Assembly: GCA_050184415.1 (NCBI GenBank)
Contig: JBFXAJ010000015.1
Span: 19,496-83,495, forward strand
DNA length: 64,000 nucleotides
Origin: JADLGL01 sp050184415
Lineage (GTDB): Bacteria > Pseudomonadota > Alphaproteobacteria > Rhizobiales > Kaistiaceae
Direction of reading: 5' to 3'
The notes under the pieces were generated by a model. The model was not told the origin of the DNA and did not search any database. It saw nothing but the letters and a program-made list of their open reading frames with translations. Made by a program: the position numbers and the translations under genes. Numbering within the stretch: position 1 is the stretch's first letter; the number at the start of each line of letters is the position of its first letter. Shown here one piece after another: positions 8,262-16,280 of this stretch.

Positions 8262-9593
8262 ATGGGTGGCCGCGCGGTCCATCGGTCGGCGATTCTTGCG
8301 ATCGCCGTGTTCATCCTTGCCACGGGCCTCCCGACGGAACGAACCAACGGCCCCGGAACGACGGCGATCGCCGAGGAGGCGGCACCGGGCTGGGCCTTCG
8401 GCGATGCGACTGCCGAGATCATCCGCCTCCGCGACAGCCTCCTCCACCAGGACGGGCCGGCCGACAAGCTGCCGGCCAGTCTTGCCGGCGCGGTCGGGAC
8501 CGCCGGCTATGCCGGGGACGATACCTGCCAGTTCGCCAATGACGGCGAGTGCGACGATCCCGGCATCGGGACCGGCGCCTGCGCGGCCGGCACGGACTAT
8601 TCCGACTGCTGGCGGATCGTGACGGGTGTCGAGGACGATTCATGCCGCTGGGCGAATGACGGCGAGTGCGACGAAGTCCATCTCGGGACCGGCGCGTGCA
8701 CGCAGGCCACCGACCGGACCGACTGCGGCGCGGTGGCCTATCTTCGCAACCAGACCGACAGCTGCCGGCTCGCGTGGAACGGCGTGTGCAACGAGCCGGG
8801 GCTGGGCGACGGGGCGTGCGATCCGCGGACCGATCGCGGCGACTGCATCGGCCGCGACCGCCCGCTGACGATCGAGGACCATTTCTTCGGCCGCGACGAT
8901 CGCGTGACGATGGATACGACGCAATTCCCGTGGTCGGTGATCGGCATGCTGGTCGGGGAGACCACGGGGTCGTGCACGGCGACGCTGGTTGCCGACGACG
9001 TGATCCTGACGGCGGCGCATTGCATCGAGGGCGAACGCGGGGTCGATGCCCGCGCCGAGTTCCAGGCCGCCTTCACGCCGGACGGCTTCTACGCCCGGGC
9101 GAACGTGATCGCCTATCTCCAGTCGCCCGACCGGGTGCGGGAGCTGACGTCGGGACAGGAGCCGGCCGGCACCGACTGGGCACTCCTCAGGATCGACCAG
9201 CCGCTCGGCGCCAAGCTCGGCCATGTCGGCGTCCGGCCGCTCCTTGCCACCTACGGTGAAGGCGCGCTGACGCTCGACCTGTTCCAGGCCGGCTACAGTT
9301 GGGACACCGGCGCCAATCTGTCGGGCAATATCGGCTGCCGCTTCACCGTGCTGGAGGACGGCAACCGCGTCCTCCACACCTGCGACACCACGCATGGCGA
9401 CTCCGGGTCCCCCTTCATGGTCCGGGACGGCGACCAGTATTTCGTCCTCGCCACCGACTCGACGTTCCGCGCGGTCCCGAACGAGCCGCTGGTCAACGTG
9501 GCCACGCGGACCGACGCCTGGGCCGACCTCCTTCCCGACTTCATCGCCGGCAGGATCGGTTCGGAGACACTGGTCACCGTCCTGCGGAAATAG
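8262..9593 (+). CDS. Secreted trypsin-like serine protease with Cys-rich N-terminal repeats
   Basis: 443 residues. After a signal anchor (about 8-21) and a linker, residues 89-195 form three Cys-rich repeats. A chymotrypsin-fold protease follows, with His253 in LTAAHC, Asp305 in GTDWALLRI and Ser381 in GDSGSP. Cys238/Cys254 match the disulfide that closes the histidine loop in this family. The protein should act in the periplasm or outside the cell; the repeats look like a disulfide-stabilised binding or spacing module. The mature N-terminus of the protease is unclear, so autoactivation cannot be judged. A sulfotransferase gene follows at 45 bp. Confidence 0.87.
   Translation: MGGRAVHRSAILAIAVFILATGLPTERTNGPGTTAIAEEAAPGWAFGDATAEIIRLRDSLLHQDGPADKLPASLAGAVGTAGYAGDDTCQFANDGECDDPGIGTGACAAGTDYSDCWRIVTGVEDDSCRWANDGECDEVHLGTGACTQATDRTDCGAVAYLRNQTDSCRLAWNGVCNEPGLGDGACDPRTDRGDCIGRDRPLTIEDHFFGRDDRVTMDTTQFPWSVIGMLVGETTGSCTATLVADDVILTAAHCIEGERGVDARAEFQAAFTPDGFYARANVIAYLQSPDRVRELTSGQEPAGTDWALLRIDQPLGAKLGHVGVRPLLATYGEGALTLDLFQAGYSWDTGANLSGNIGCRFTVLEDGNRVLHTCDTTHGDSGSPFMVRDGDQYFVLATDSTFRAVPNEPLVNVATRTDAWADLLPDFIAGRIGSETLVTVLRK
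8526..8846 (+). repeat. Three tandem Cys-rich repeats inside the protease gene
   Basis: Each repeat encodes four cysteines with identical spacing C-x7-C-x9-C-x8-C: residues 89/97/107/116, 128/136/146/155 and 168/176/186/195. The shared core is C-x2-A-N-D-G-E-C-D-x4-G-T-G-A-C-x3-T-D-x2-D-C; the third copy is the most diverged (AWNGVCNEPGLGDGAC). The acidic positions next to the cysteines could bind calcium, which is inference. Confidence 0.85.
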
Positions 9594-9637
9594 GCTCATC
9601 CTCCGATCGCGGTTTGGCAGCGGCCCGCGTCGGGATT

Positions 9638-10615
9638 ATGGGCGTTCAGATGAGCAGCGCGGAGCCCGGCACGGCTGATCCAAGCGCGCCCTTCCAAGGC
9701 GTCATCGTCCTCGGCATGCATCGCTCTGGCGCCTCGGTCGCCGCGGCAATCCTCGCGGCCCTTGGGCACGCGTTCGGCCCGCCCGGCGCGCTCGCGACCG
9801 CGGCCGGCCGGGCTCGGGAGGGGGTCTTCGAGCGACACGACATCCGAGCCGCCGCCGATGCACTGCTTGCATCGGTCGACGCCGACTGGTGGCGGATCAC
9901 CGGCTTCGACCTCGCGGCGATCCCCCGATCGGAACGCGCCGCCGCGCTCAGGGCCTTCCGGCGCATCGTCGCCGCCTTTGCCGGCCGGCCATGGGCCGTG
10001 AAGGAGCCCCTTCTGTGCCTCCTCCTTCCGCTCCTCCGGGAGGCCGTGCCGCGCGCACGGATTCTCCATCTCTATCGCCACCCGCTCGAGGTCGCCCGTT
10101 CGCTCCGGCGCCGCTTCCGGACGCCGCTCCTCGCCGGCCTCGCTCTGTGGGAGGCATACAACAGCGCCGCGCTCGAGCACTCCCGCAACGCCGACCGGCT
10201 CTTCGTCGGCTATGGCGACCTCCTCGCCGACCCCAAGGCGGCGGTCGCGCGGATCAGCGCCTGGCTTGCGCCGGCCGGCGGCCATTCCGATCGGCAGTTG
10301 GCGGACGCTGCAGATGCGGTGAAGAGCGAGCTGCGCCGGGAAAGGGCGGAGGATCGCGACCTTCGCGAGGCGCTCACGCGATCGCAGCGCTGGCTCTGGG
10401 ATATCCTGACGACCGGCGCCCCCGTGGAGATCCCATCGCGCTCGCCGCTGTCGGCCCACGCCCTCCGCGAGTTCGAATCCGACGAGGCGGCGCGGCGTCA
10501 GGCGGAGGCGCGGATCGCGGAGCTGACGGTCGAGAACGAAGGCCTCCGTCGCGAGCGCGACGAAGCGCGGGCCGGCGCCATGGCCGCCGCGCCGGCGGGC
10601 CGACGCGAGCAATAG
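9638..10615 (+). CDS. Sulfotransferase family protein
   Basis: 325 residues. The N-terminal PAPS-binding loop (VIVLGMHRSGASVAAAIL) and the 3'-phosphate-binding arginine segment (ILHLYRHPLEVARSLRRR) are those of bacterial sulfotransferases acting on carbohydrates or small molecules. After the catalytic domain a charged helical tail (RQAEARIAELTVENEGLRRER) looks like a coiled coil. The acceptor is unknown, but the next gene is a glycosyltransferase, so sulfation of a surface glycan is a reasonable inference. The ATG at 9638 is used; 9650 is an alternative. Confidence 0.8.
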   Translation: MGVQMSSAEPGTADPSAPFQGVIVLGMHRSGASVAAAILAALGHAFGPPGALATAAGRAREGVFERHDIRAAADALLASVDADWWRITGFDLAAIPRSERAAALRAFRRIVAAFAGRPWAVKEPLLCLLLPLLREAVPRARILHLYRHPLEVARSLRRRFRTPLLAGLALWEAYNSAALEHSRNADRLFVGYGDLLADPKAAVARISAWLAPAGGHSDRQLADAADAVKSELRRERAEDRDLREALTRSQRWLWDILTTGAPVEIPSRSPLSAHALREFESDEAARRQAEARIAELTVENEGLRRERDEARAGAMAAAPAGRREQ

Positions 10616-10739
10616 GTTCGAAAGCGTCGTCCGGGCCGGCGAAGGGGCCCGCCGCTCTGCTCGCCTGAGGCTTGTGCGGCGGCGGGCAGGGTGACATTGC
10701 CAGCGACCGGCGTCGGGCAAAGCGCCTGCGCCAAATTGC

Positions 10740-11887
10740 GTGTCGAATCACTGCATGAGCCAAGACCGCAGCGAGACCTTGCACGCCCCCGGCGACGACC
10801 CCGGGCTCTTCGTCTATTGGGGACGGCGCGGCCCGCTCAGCCGGCTGGTTGCGGATCTGGCGCAGTCCATCGCGGCCTCGGGCAGACGAGACGCCGTGTC
10901 CTATTCCCCCGACAATGAGCTGGCGGCGGACATCGCCGCTGCCAGTCCGCAGGCCTGGCCGTTTCCGACCTTCAAGTCGGGCCTCGGTGCCGTGACCGGG
11001 CTTCGGCGCTTCCTGGGGCAGCGCCGCCGCCTGTTGTCAGACCTCAAGGCCGGCGGCTTTCGGGCCGTCGTGGTGCTGATGCCGCATGCGTGGACACCGC
11101 TCCTCGGCCGCGCCGTGCGCCGCACGGGCCTCCGCTATGTCGTTGTCGTCCATGACGCCCGGCCACACCCCGGCGACACGACCTCGTCCGCCAACCGCTG
11201 GCTCGCGCGGGACGCCGACACCGCCGGCCTCGTGGTGACGCTGACGGAGGCGGTCGAAACCCAGCTCATCGAGGACCGTCCCTCCCTCCGAGGCCGCACG
11301 GCGGTCGTCCCGCATCCGACGATGGCCTATGGCCAGGCCGCCGCCCGCGGCGACGGGCCGTTGCGGGTCCTCTCCTCGGCCGGATTATGACCTACAAGGG
11401 CCTGCCGCTGCTCGTCGAAGCGATGGAACGGCTGCGCGATGGCGGCATCCTGGCGACGCTCGGCATCTATGGCGAGGGCGACCTCGGGGCGCTTCGAAGC
11501 CGGATCGCCGCTCTCGGCGCGACGGTGGTCGATCGCTGGATCGAACATGGCGAGATTGGCGGCATTCTCGCGCAGCACGACGTGGTGGTCCTGCCCTACA
11601 TCGAGGCCAGCCAGTCGGGCGTGACGCCGGCGGCGCATGGCGCCGGGCTGCCGGTGATCGTCACGCCCGTGGGCGGGCTCGCGGACCAGGTGCGGCACGG
11701 GGTCGACGGCCTGGTCACGGCGACCTCCACCGCCCCGGCGATCGCCGACGCCATCGCCGCCCTTGCCACGGACCGCGCGCTGGAGAAGCGGCTCCGCGCC
11801 GGTGCGGCGGAAACCCGAAGCTTCGATGTGCCGGCCTTCGCGAACCGGCTGCGCGAACTGGCGCTCGGCGCGCCGGACCCGCGCTAG
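10740..11887 (+). pseudogene. Glycosyltransferase family 4, split by a frameshift
   Basis: Two frames together make one GT4 glycosyltransferase. The first (10740-11390, GTG start, or ATG at 10755) carries the N-terminal Rossmann half and ends ...LRVLSSAGL. The second (11387-11887) starts MTYKGLPLLVEAMERL and carries the donor-binding half with the conserved glutamate in YIEASQSGVTPAAHGAGLPVI. Homologues read R-V-L-F-x-G-R-x-M-x-Y-K-G across the joint. Adding one base to GTCCTCTCCTCGG near 11372-11382 restores RVLFLGRIMTYKGL. It may be a real inactivating deletion or a sequencing error. A 4-bp ATGA overlap could still allow both halves to be translated. It shares a CTAG with the convergent HAD gene. 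Confidence 0.8.
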
Positions 11888-12561
11888 AACCGCCGCGTCG
11901 CCCGTTCGAACACGATGATCTCCGGCAGCTCGCTCATGTGCCGGGCGATACGGTCCGCGCCGGCATCGAGGAGCCGGCGGTGATGGTCCGGCCGACAATG
12001 GCTGCCGCCGACGAAGCCGATCACCGCCATGCCCGCCGCCTTCCCCGCGCGGACGCCGGCGACGGAGTCCTCGACCACGATGCAATGGACGGGCTCCGCG
12101 TTCATCGCCCGAGCGGCGTAGAGGAAGAGGTCCGGTGCCGGCTTGCCTTGAGGCACTGAGAGCACGCTGAAGATCGCGTCGCCGAAATGGCGGTCGAGGC
12201 CGGTCAGTCGCAGCGACTGCGCGATGCGGTCGGGATGCGAGGAGGACGCGACGCATTTCGCCGCGTGGATGCGCGAGAGGGCCTCGTCGGCACCGTCGGT
12301 CGCGCGCAGCTCGGTCTCGAAGGCGGTCATGATCGCTGCGCGGCGGAGTTCCGTTGCGTTTGCCGGCACCGGCAGGCCGCGCTCGGCGAAGATGGTCTTG
12401 GTGACCGTCGCGGCGGCGACGCCCGCGAACCTATCGAGCATCTCCGCAGCGTCGATCGACGCGCCGGCCTCGGTGAAGCAGGCCGCCGCCACACGGGCCG
12501 CGATGAGCTCACTGTCCACCAGCACGCCGTCGCAGTCGAAGATGATGCAGGTCTCGGCCAT
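11884..12561 (-). CDS. HAD-superfamily phosphatase (beta-phosphoglucomutase-like)
   Basis: 225 residues from the ATG at 12561. HAD motifs are present: nucleophile DCDGVLVDSE at the N-terminus, motif II SSSHPDRI, the lysine in PQGKPAPDLFLYAA, and the acidic motif VVEDSVAGVRAGKAAGM. The small helical cap between motif I and II places it in the beta-phosphoglucomutase/phosphoglycolate-phosphatase group; the substrate is not predictable. A longer start at 12606 would add 15 unconserved residues. Confidence 0.85.
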   Translation of the reverse strand: MAETCIIFDCDGVLVDSELIAARVAAACFTEAGASIDAAEMLDRFAGVAAATVTKTIFAERGLPVPANATELRRAAIMTAFETELRATDGADEALSRIHAAKCVASSSHPDRIAQSLRLTGLDRHFGDAIFSVLSVPQGKPAPDLFLYAARAMNAEPVHCIVVEDSVAGVRAGKAAGMAVIGFVGGSHCRPDHHRRLLDAGADRIARHMSELPEIIVFERATRRF

Positions 12562-12759
12562 GGTCCGTCCCGGTGATCGGGGAGGGGTTTTGTGCCTGTC
12601 CGGCACGCCCGCCGCAACGGAGCGAAGCCGTTTCCGCTTCCTGAACGCCAGATAACAACCGCCTCAGATCGCGTTCAGAGGGCGTGCGTCAAAACCACGC
12701 TCATGAATTCACCGCGGCGCCGAAACCGGACCGCCACAAAAGCTCTGAGGAACACCCCG

Positions 12760-13134
12760 ATGAACATCTTCGCCAAGACCGCTGTCGCCTCGACCCTCGC
12801 CCTCGGCACCGTCGCCGGCTCGACCTCCGCCTTCGCCTACGGCCCGGTGCCAGTCCAGCAGGTCGTCGTGGTCTCGCAGGCTGCCTGCGACAGCTACGCC
12901 CAGTCCTACGCGAACGGCGCGGTCGGGCCGCGGGCCCGTCCGGTGGTGGTCGGCACCCTCCTCGGCGCCGGCGCGGGCTTCCTGATCGGCGGCTATGGCT
13001 TCGGCGCACCGGGTGCGGGCGCTGCGATCGGCGCGGGCGTCGGTGCCCTCGGCGGTGCCGCCATCGGCAACCCGGCCTGGAACAACGCCTACACCGCCGC
13101 CTTCGGCGCCTGCATGCAGGGCTACTACCTCTAA
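12760..13134 (+). CDS. Small exported glycine-zipper protein
   Basis: 124 residues: a signal peptide (MNIFAKTAVASTLALGTVAG, cleavage after AFA), then a domain with CDSYAQSYANGAVGPR and a glycine-zipper stretch (LLGAGAGFLIGGYGFG, AAIGAGVGALGGAAIG) ending in CMQGYYL. Glycine zippers insert into or span membranes. Short proteins of this type are common in Rhizobiales and uncharacterised. GAGGAA precedes the ATG. An intrinsic terminator lies 90 bp downstream. Confidence 0.75.
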   Translation: MNIFAKTAVASTLALGTVAGSTSAFAYGPVPVQQVVVVSQAACDSYAQSYANGAVGPRARPVVVGTLLGAGAGFLIGGYGFGAPGAGAAIGAGVGALGGAAIGNPAWNNAYTAAFGACMQGYYL

Positions 13135-13222
13135 TCCAAGTTCTCTGCCGGAGCGGCGGCCACCGCCGCTCCCCTCCTTCCTGACCTCGGCTCTTCTGTC
13201 CTCTCTCCTCCTCACCCCACTG

Positions 13223-13253
13223 GACCCGCCGCCCCCACGGCGGGTTCTTTTTT
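13223..13253 (+). terminator. Intrinsic terminator after the glycine-zipper gene
   Basis: GACCCGCCG / CGGCGGGTT stem with a short C-rich loop, followed directly by CTTTTTT. The best-formed intrinsic terminator in this part of the window. Confidence 0.8.
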
Positions 13254-13365
13254 CGGGCGGGGCGCAGCCCAGCCTTGTCGCACGGCCGGTTGATGGGGCG
13301 GTCCGGACGGTCTAAGCCGCTCGGCCTGAAGGGCGGCCGCACCGGCCGCCCCGGCAAGGACCAGG

Positions 13366-14217
13366 ATGAGCGCAGCGAGCGTGCCTTCCGCATCGACCCG
13401 GCCGGTTGCCATCGCCGTCGCCCCCAATGGCGCGCGGCGGACCCGCGCCGAGCACCCCGGCGTCCCGCTGACCCCGCGCGAGATCGCCTACTCCGCAGCC
13501 CAGTCGGCCGAAGCCGGTGCGGCGATGATCCACCTCCATGTCCGCGACAAGAGCGGCGCTCACACGCTCGATCCGGGCATCTATCACGAGGCGATCGCCG
13601 AGATCCGCCGCGAGGTGCGCGACCGGATGATCATCCAGATCACCACCGACTCGCTCGGCCAGTACAATCCGCGCGACCAGATGACGGTCGTCCGCGACGT
13701 TCGTCCCGAGGCGGTGTCGCTGGCGCTCCGCGAGCTCTGCCCCGACGACCGGGCGGAGGCCGAGTTCCTCGATTTCCTCACCTTCATGAAGCGCGAGCGC
13801 ATCGCGCCGCAGTTCATCCTCTACGACCCGGTCGACGTCGCCCGCTTCGCGCTCCTCCAGGAGCGGGGGATCATTCCGTATGAACGGCCGCCGGTGATCT
13901 ACGTCCTCGGCCGCTACCTCCTCGAGGGGCGCCCCGAAGCGCCGGATCTGCTCCCCTATCTCCAGGCAGCGCAGCCGCACGCGCTGTTCTCCTGCTTCAT
14001 GGTGTGCGCCTTCAGCGCGGCCGAGGCTGCCTGCGGCCTGGCCGGCGCGCTCCTCGGCGGCGATGTCCGCGTCGGCTTCGAGAACAACATCCTCCTTCCC
14101 GACGGACGGCGGGCACCCGACAATGCCGCGCTGATCCGCGCGGTCGCCGATCCGCTCGCGGCCCTCTCTCTGAGGCCGGAAGAGGCTGATTCGATGCGGG
14201 AGCGCTACCTGGTGTAG
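13366..14217 (+). CDS. BKACE family beta-keto acid cleavage enzyme (DUF849)
   Basis: 283 residues, a TIM-barrel metalloenzyme of the family of 3-keto-5-aminohexanoate cleavage enzyme (Kce). It condenses a beta-keto acid with acetyl-CoA and releases acetoacetate and a new CoA ester. Seen here: the N-terminal VAIAVAPNGARRT, the zinc ligand pair HLHVRD (56-61), TDSLGQY, and VGFENNILLPDG near the C-terminus, equal to the family VGLEDN segment. The beta-keto acid substrate is not predictable; no lysine-fermentation or carnitine genes are near. Only 19 bp separate it from the next gene, so the two are probably cotranscribed. Confidence 0.87.
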   Translation: MSAASVPSASTRPVAIAVAPNGARRTRAEHPGVPLTPREIAYSAAQSAEAGAAMIHLHVRDKSGAHTLDPGIYHEAIAEIRREVRDRMIIQITTDSLGQYNPRDQMTVVRDVRPEAVSLALRELCPDDRAEAEFLDFLTFMKRERIAPQFILYDPVDVARFALLQERGIIPYERPPVIYVLGRYLLEGRPEAPDLLPYLQAAQPHALFSCFMVCAFSAAEAACGLAGALLGGDVRVGFENNILLPDGRRAPDNAALIRAVADPLAALSLRPEEADSMRERYLV

Positions 14218-14236
14218 CCTCGCCTTCGGAGGGCGC

Positions 14237-15529
14237 ATGAGGATCGATCGGCGGCAGACGCTCGGGCTGATCGGAGCCGCTTCGCTCGCAACGCTCGCTG
14301 CCCCGCCTATCGCGCGAGCGGCGGCAGGAAGGATCGTCATCATCGGCGGCGGGTTCGGCGGCGCCACCGCTGCGGTCCGGCTGAAGGCGCGGAATCCGGC
14401 CCTTGCAGTGACGCTGGTCGATCGGCGCCAGACCTATTTCGCCTGTCCGCTCGGCAATGCCTTCCTCGGCGGCCTCTACGACTACGCGCCCCTCGAGCAG
14501 CGCTACGATGCGCTCCGCGACGTGTGGGGCATCGACATCGTCACCGCGACTGCCGAGGACATCGACCCGGCGGCGCGGGCGGTGCGCCTGTCGACGGGCG
14601 ACATCCTGGCCTATGACGCGCTGATCCTTTCGCCCGGCATCGCGATCCGCTGGGATGTCCTCGACGGCTATGACGAAGCGGCGGCCGCAGGCGCGCCGCA
14701 TGCCTGGGTCGACGGCGCGGAGATCCTCCAGCTCCGGGCGCAGCTCGAGGCGATGCCCGACGGCGGCCTCTTCGTCATCACCGCGCCGGACAATCCCTAT
14801 CGCTGCCCGACCGCGCCCTATGAGCGAGCGAGCATGGCCGCCGCCTATTTCAAGGCGGTGAAGCCTGCCGCAAAGGTCCTGATCCTCGACGCCAAGGATT
14901 CCTTTCCCATCGACCTTCGTTTCCTGTCCGCCTGGCCGGAGCTCTATGGCGGCATGGTCGAATGGATCGGCCGTTCGAATGATGGCCGCATCGTCCGCGT
15001 CGATGCCGCGGCACGCGAGGTCGAGACGGAGTTCGGCGAGCGCATCCGCGCCGACGTGCTGAACATCGTGCCGCCGCAGAAGGCGGGTCCCATTGCGGAG
15101 CGAGCGGGAGTCGTCGACGCCACCGGATGGGCGCCCGTCCATCACGAGACGTTCGAATCGACCCTCGTTCCCGGCATCTATGTCATCGGCGACGCGGCAC
15201 TGGCGACGCCGATGCCGAAATCGGTCTCCAGCGCCGCGATCCACGCCGAGATCGCCGCCAGCGCGATTGCGGCCCGGCTCGCCGGTGATGAACCGCCGCC
15301 GGTCGGCTCCTTCGCCGGCGCCTGCTACGCGCTCGTCGCGCGGGACTATGGCGTGTCGTCGGTCGGCCTCTACCGCGTGGTCGACGGCTTCCTCGCCGAC
15401 ATCGGCACCGAGAGCGGGATCAGTCCGCCGCATGGCGGGCCGTTGTTCCGGGCCCACGAAGCCGAGTTCGCTTTCGGATGGTTCCGTTCGGCCACGGCGG
15501 CCGCGTTCGGCACCGTCTGGCCGCGCTGA
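14237..15529 (+). CDS. FCSD-like FAD protein (flavocytochrome c sulfide dehydrogenase flavin subunit), Tat-exported
   Basis: 430 residues. A twin-arginine signal (RRQTLGLIGAASLATLA) precedes the FAD-binding GRIVIIGGGFGGATAA. The middle holds PDNPYRCPTAPYERAS, the FCSD signature with its redox cysteine. The second FAD segment is VPGIYVIGDAA, and the C-terminal FCSD-C domain contains GACYALVARDYGVSS, giving a second conserved cysteine. FccB/SoxF-type subunits oxidise sulfide in the periplasm and pass electrons to a c-type cytochrome. No CXXCH protein or sox gene is in the window, so the acceptor is unknown and the real substrate may differ. Confidence 0.83.
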   Translation: MRIDRRQTLGLIGAASLATLAAPPIARAAAGRIVIIGGGFGGATAAVRLKARNPALAVTLVDRRQTYFACPLGNAFLGGLYDYAPLEQRYDALRDVWGIDIVTATAEDIDPAARAVRLSTGDILAYDALILSPGIAIRWDVLDGYDEAAAAGAPHAWVDGAEILQLRAQLEAMPDGGLFVITAPDNPYRCPTAPYERASMAAAYFKAVKPAAKVLILDAKDSFPIDLRFLSAWPELYGGMVEWIGRSNDGRIVRVDAAAREVETEFGERIRADVLNIVPPQKAGPIAERAGVVDATGWAPVHHETFESTLVPGIYVIGDAALATPMPKSVSSAAIHAEIAASAIAARLAGDEPPPVGSFAGACYALVARDYGVSSVGLYRVVDGFLADIGTESGISPPHGGPLFRAHEAEFAFGWFRSATAAAFGTVWPR

Positions 15530-15609
15530 GCCAGATTGCCGCAGTCGGATCGACGCAATAAGGTCGGCCGCAAGGCCCGCATCGGGGGGATGGGCCGTGG
15601 AGGATACCA

Positions 15610-16089
15610 ATGAAGCCTTCGCTGTTGCTCGCGGCCGGAGCCCTTGCCTTCGCGCTGTTCACGGTCCCCGCCAACGCCATCGACGTGCAGGACGGCGGGC
15701 CCACGGCGGACGCCTTCATCGGTGCTGCGGTCACCGATGAAGACGACGTCGTGGTAAAACCCTGCGACTGTGAGCCGGTCGCCAATCCGGGGCAGTTCCG
15801 CGTCAGGAACGCCGGTGGCTCGATGGTTCGGATCCATTACGAGGTGCTGGAAGGTTTCGAGATCACCACCACGGACGGCACCGTCGTTGGCACCATCGCG
15901 TCGGTCCAGAACATATCCAGCGGGAATGCGATCGTGCTGATGGTCAATGTGACGCCGGGCCTCCTCGGCGAGGTCGACCGGATCGCGGTGCGGCGCACCG
16001 GCTTCTACTGGACCGGATCGGCTGCGGTGATCGACACCACCATCGACGACCTTCGCGCCTCGATCCGCGGGCTGGGACTGGCGGCCTAG
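15610..16089 (+). CDS. Small secreted protein of unknown function
   Basis: 159 residues with a signal peptide (LLLAAGALAFALFTVPANA). The mature protein has a CDCEP motif near its start and a likely beta-rich body (VVGTIASVQNISSGNAIVLMVNVTPGLLG), a pattern that recalls PRC-barrel-like folds without clear identity. It follows the FCSD-like gene by 80 bp. It lacks CXXCH, so it is not a cytochrome partner for that flavoprotein. Confidence 0.68.
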   Translation: MKPSLLLAAGALAFALFTVPANAIDVQDGGPTADAFIGAAVTDEDDVVVKPCDCEPVANPGQFRVRNAGGSMVRIHYEVLEGFEITTTDGTVVGTIASVQNISSGNAIVLMVNVTPGLLGEVDRIAVRRTGFYWTGSAAVIDTTIDDLRASIRGLGLAA

Positions 16090-16114
16090 CCGCCAGCCCT
16101 GCTCCAGCCTGGCA

Positions 16115-16241
16115 GGCAGCCGGAGCCGCCGGCTGCCCACCGACTTCGGGCGCGCGTGCCCACTTCCGCGCTGCCCACTCCTTGCCCACCGTTGACCCTG
16201 CGCTATTTGTGGATAGCCTGCCCACTGCTGTTGGGCAGGCC
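16115..16241 (+). promoter_or_regulatory. Regulatory region of the metF-metH-gcv operon with TGCCCAC repeats
   Basis: It opens with a perfect GGCAGCCGG/CCGGCTGCC hairpin (16115-16137), followed by five direct copies of TGCCCAC starting at 16134, 16157, 16172, 16183 and 16219. The last forms one arm of a second dyad with TTGGGCAGGC. A possible -35 TTGACC (16192-16197) precedes TAGCCT. The cluster looks like multiple binding sites for one regulator of the one-carbon operon, or a translated-leader-free control region; no known riboswitch fold was recognised. Confidence 0.45.
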
Positions 16242-16280
16242 GGACTTGCCACTGGCAGCCCATCCACCAGGCCAACGACG

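Noticed and set aside
16115..16280. Possible SAM or SAH riboswitch before metF
   Set aside because: The region holds hairpins and TGCCCAC repeats, but I could not match conserved loop residues of the known SAM-II or SAH aptamers. Listed only as a regulatory region.
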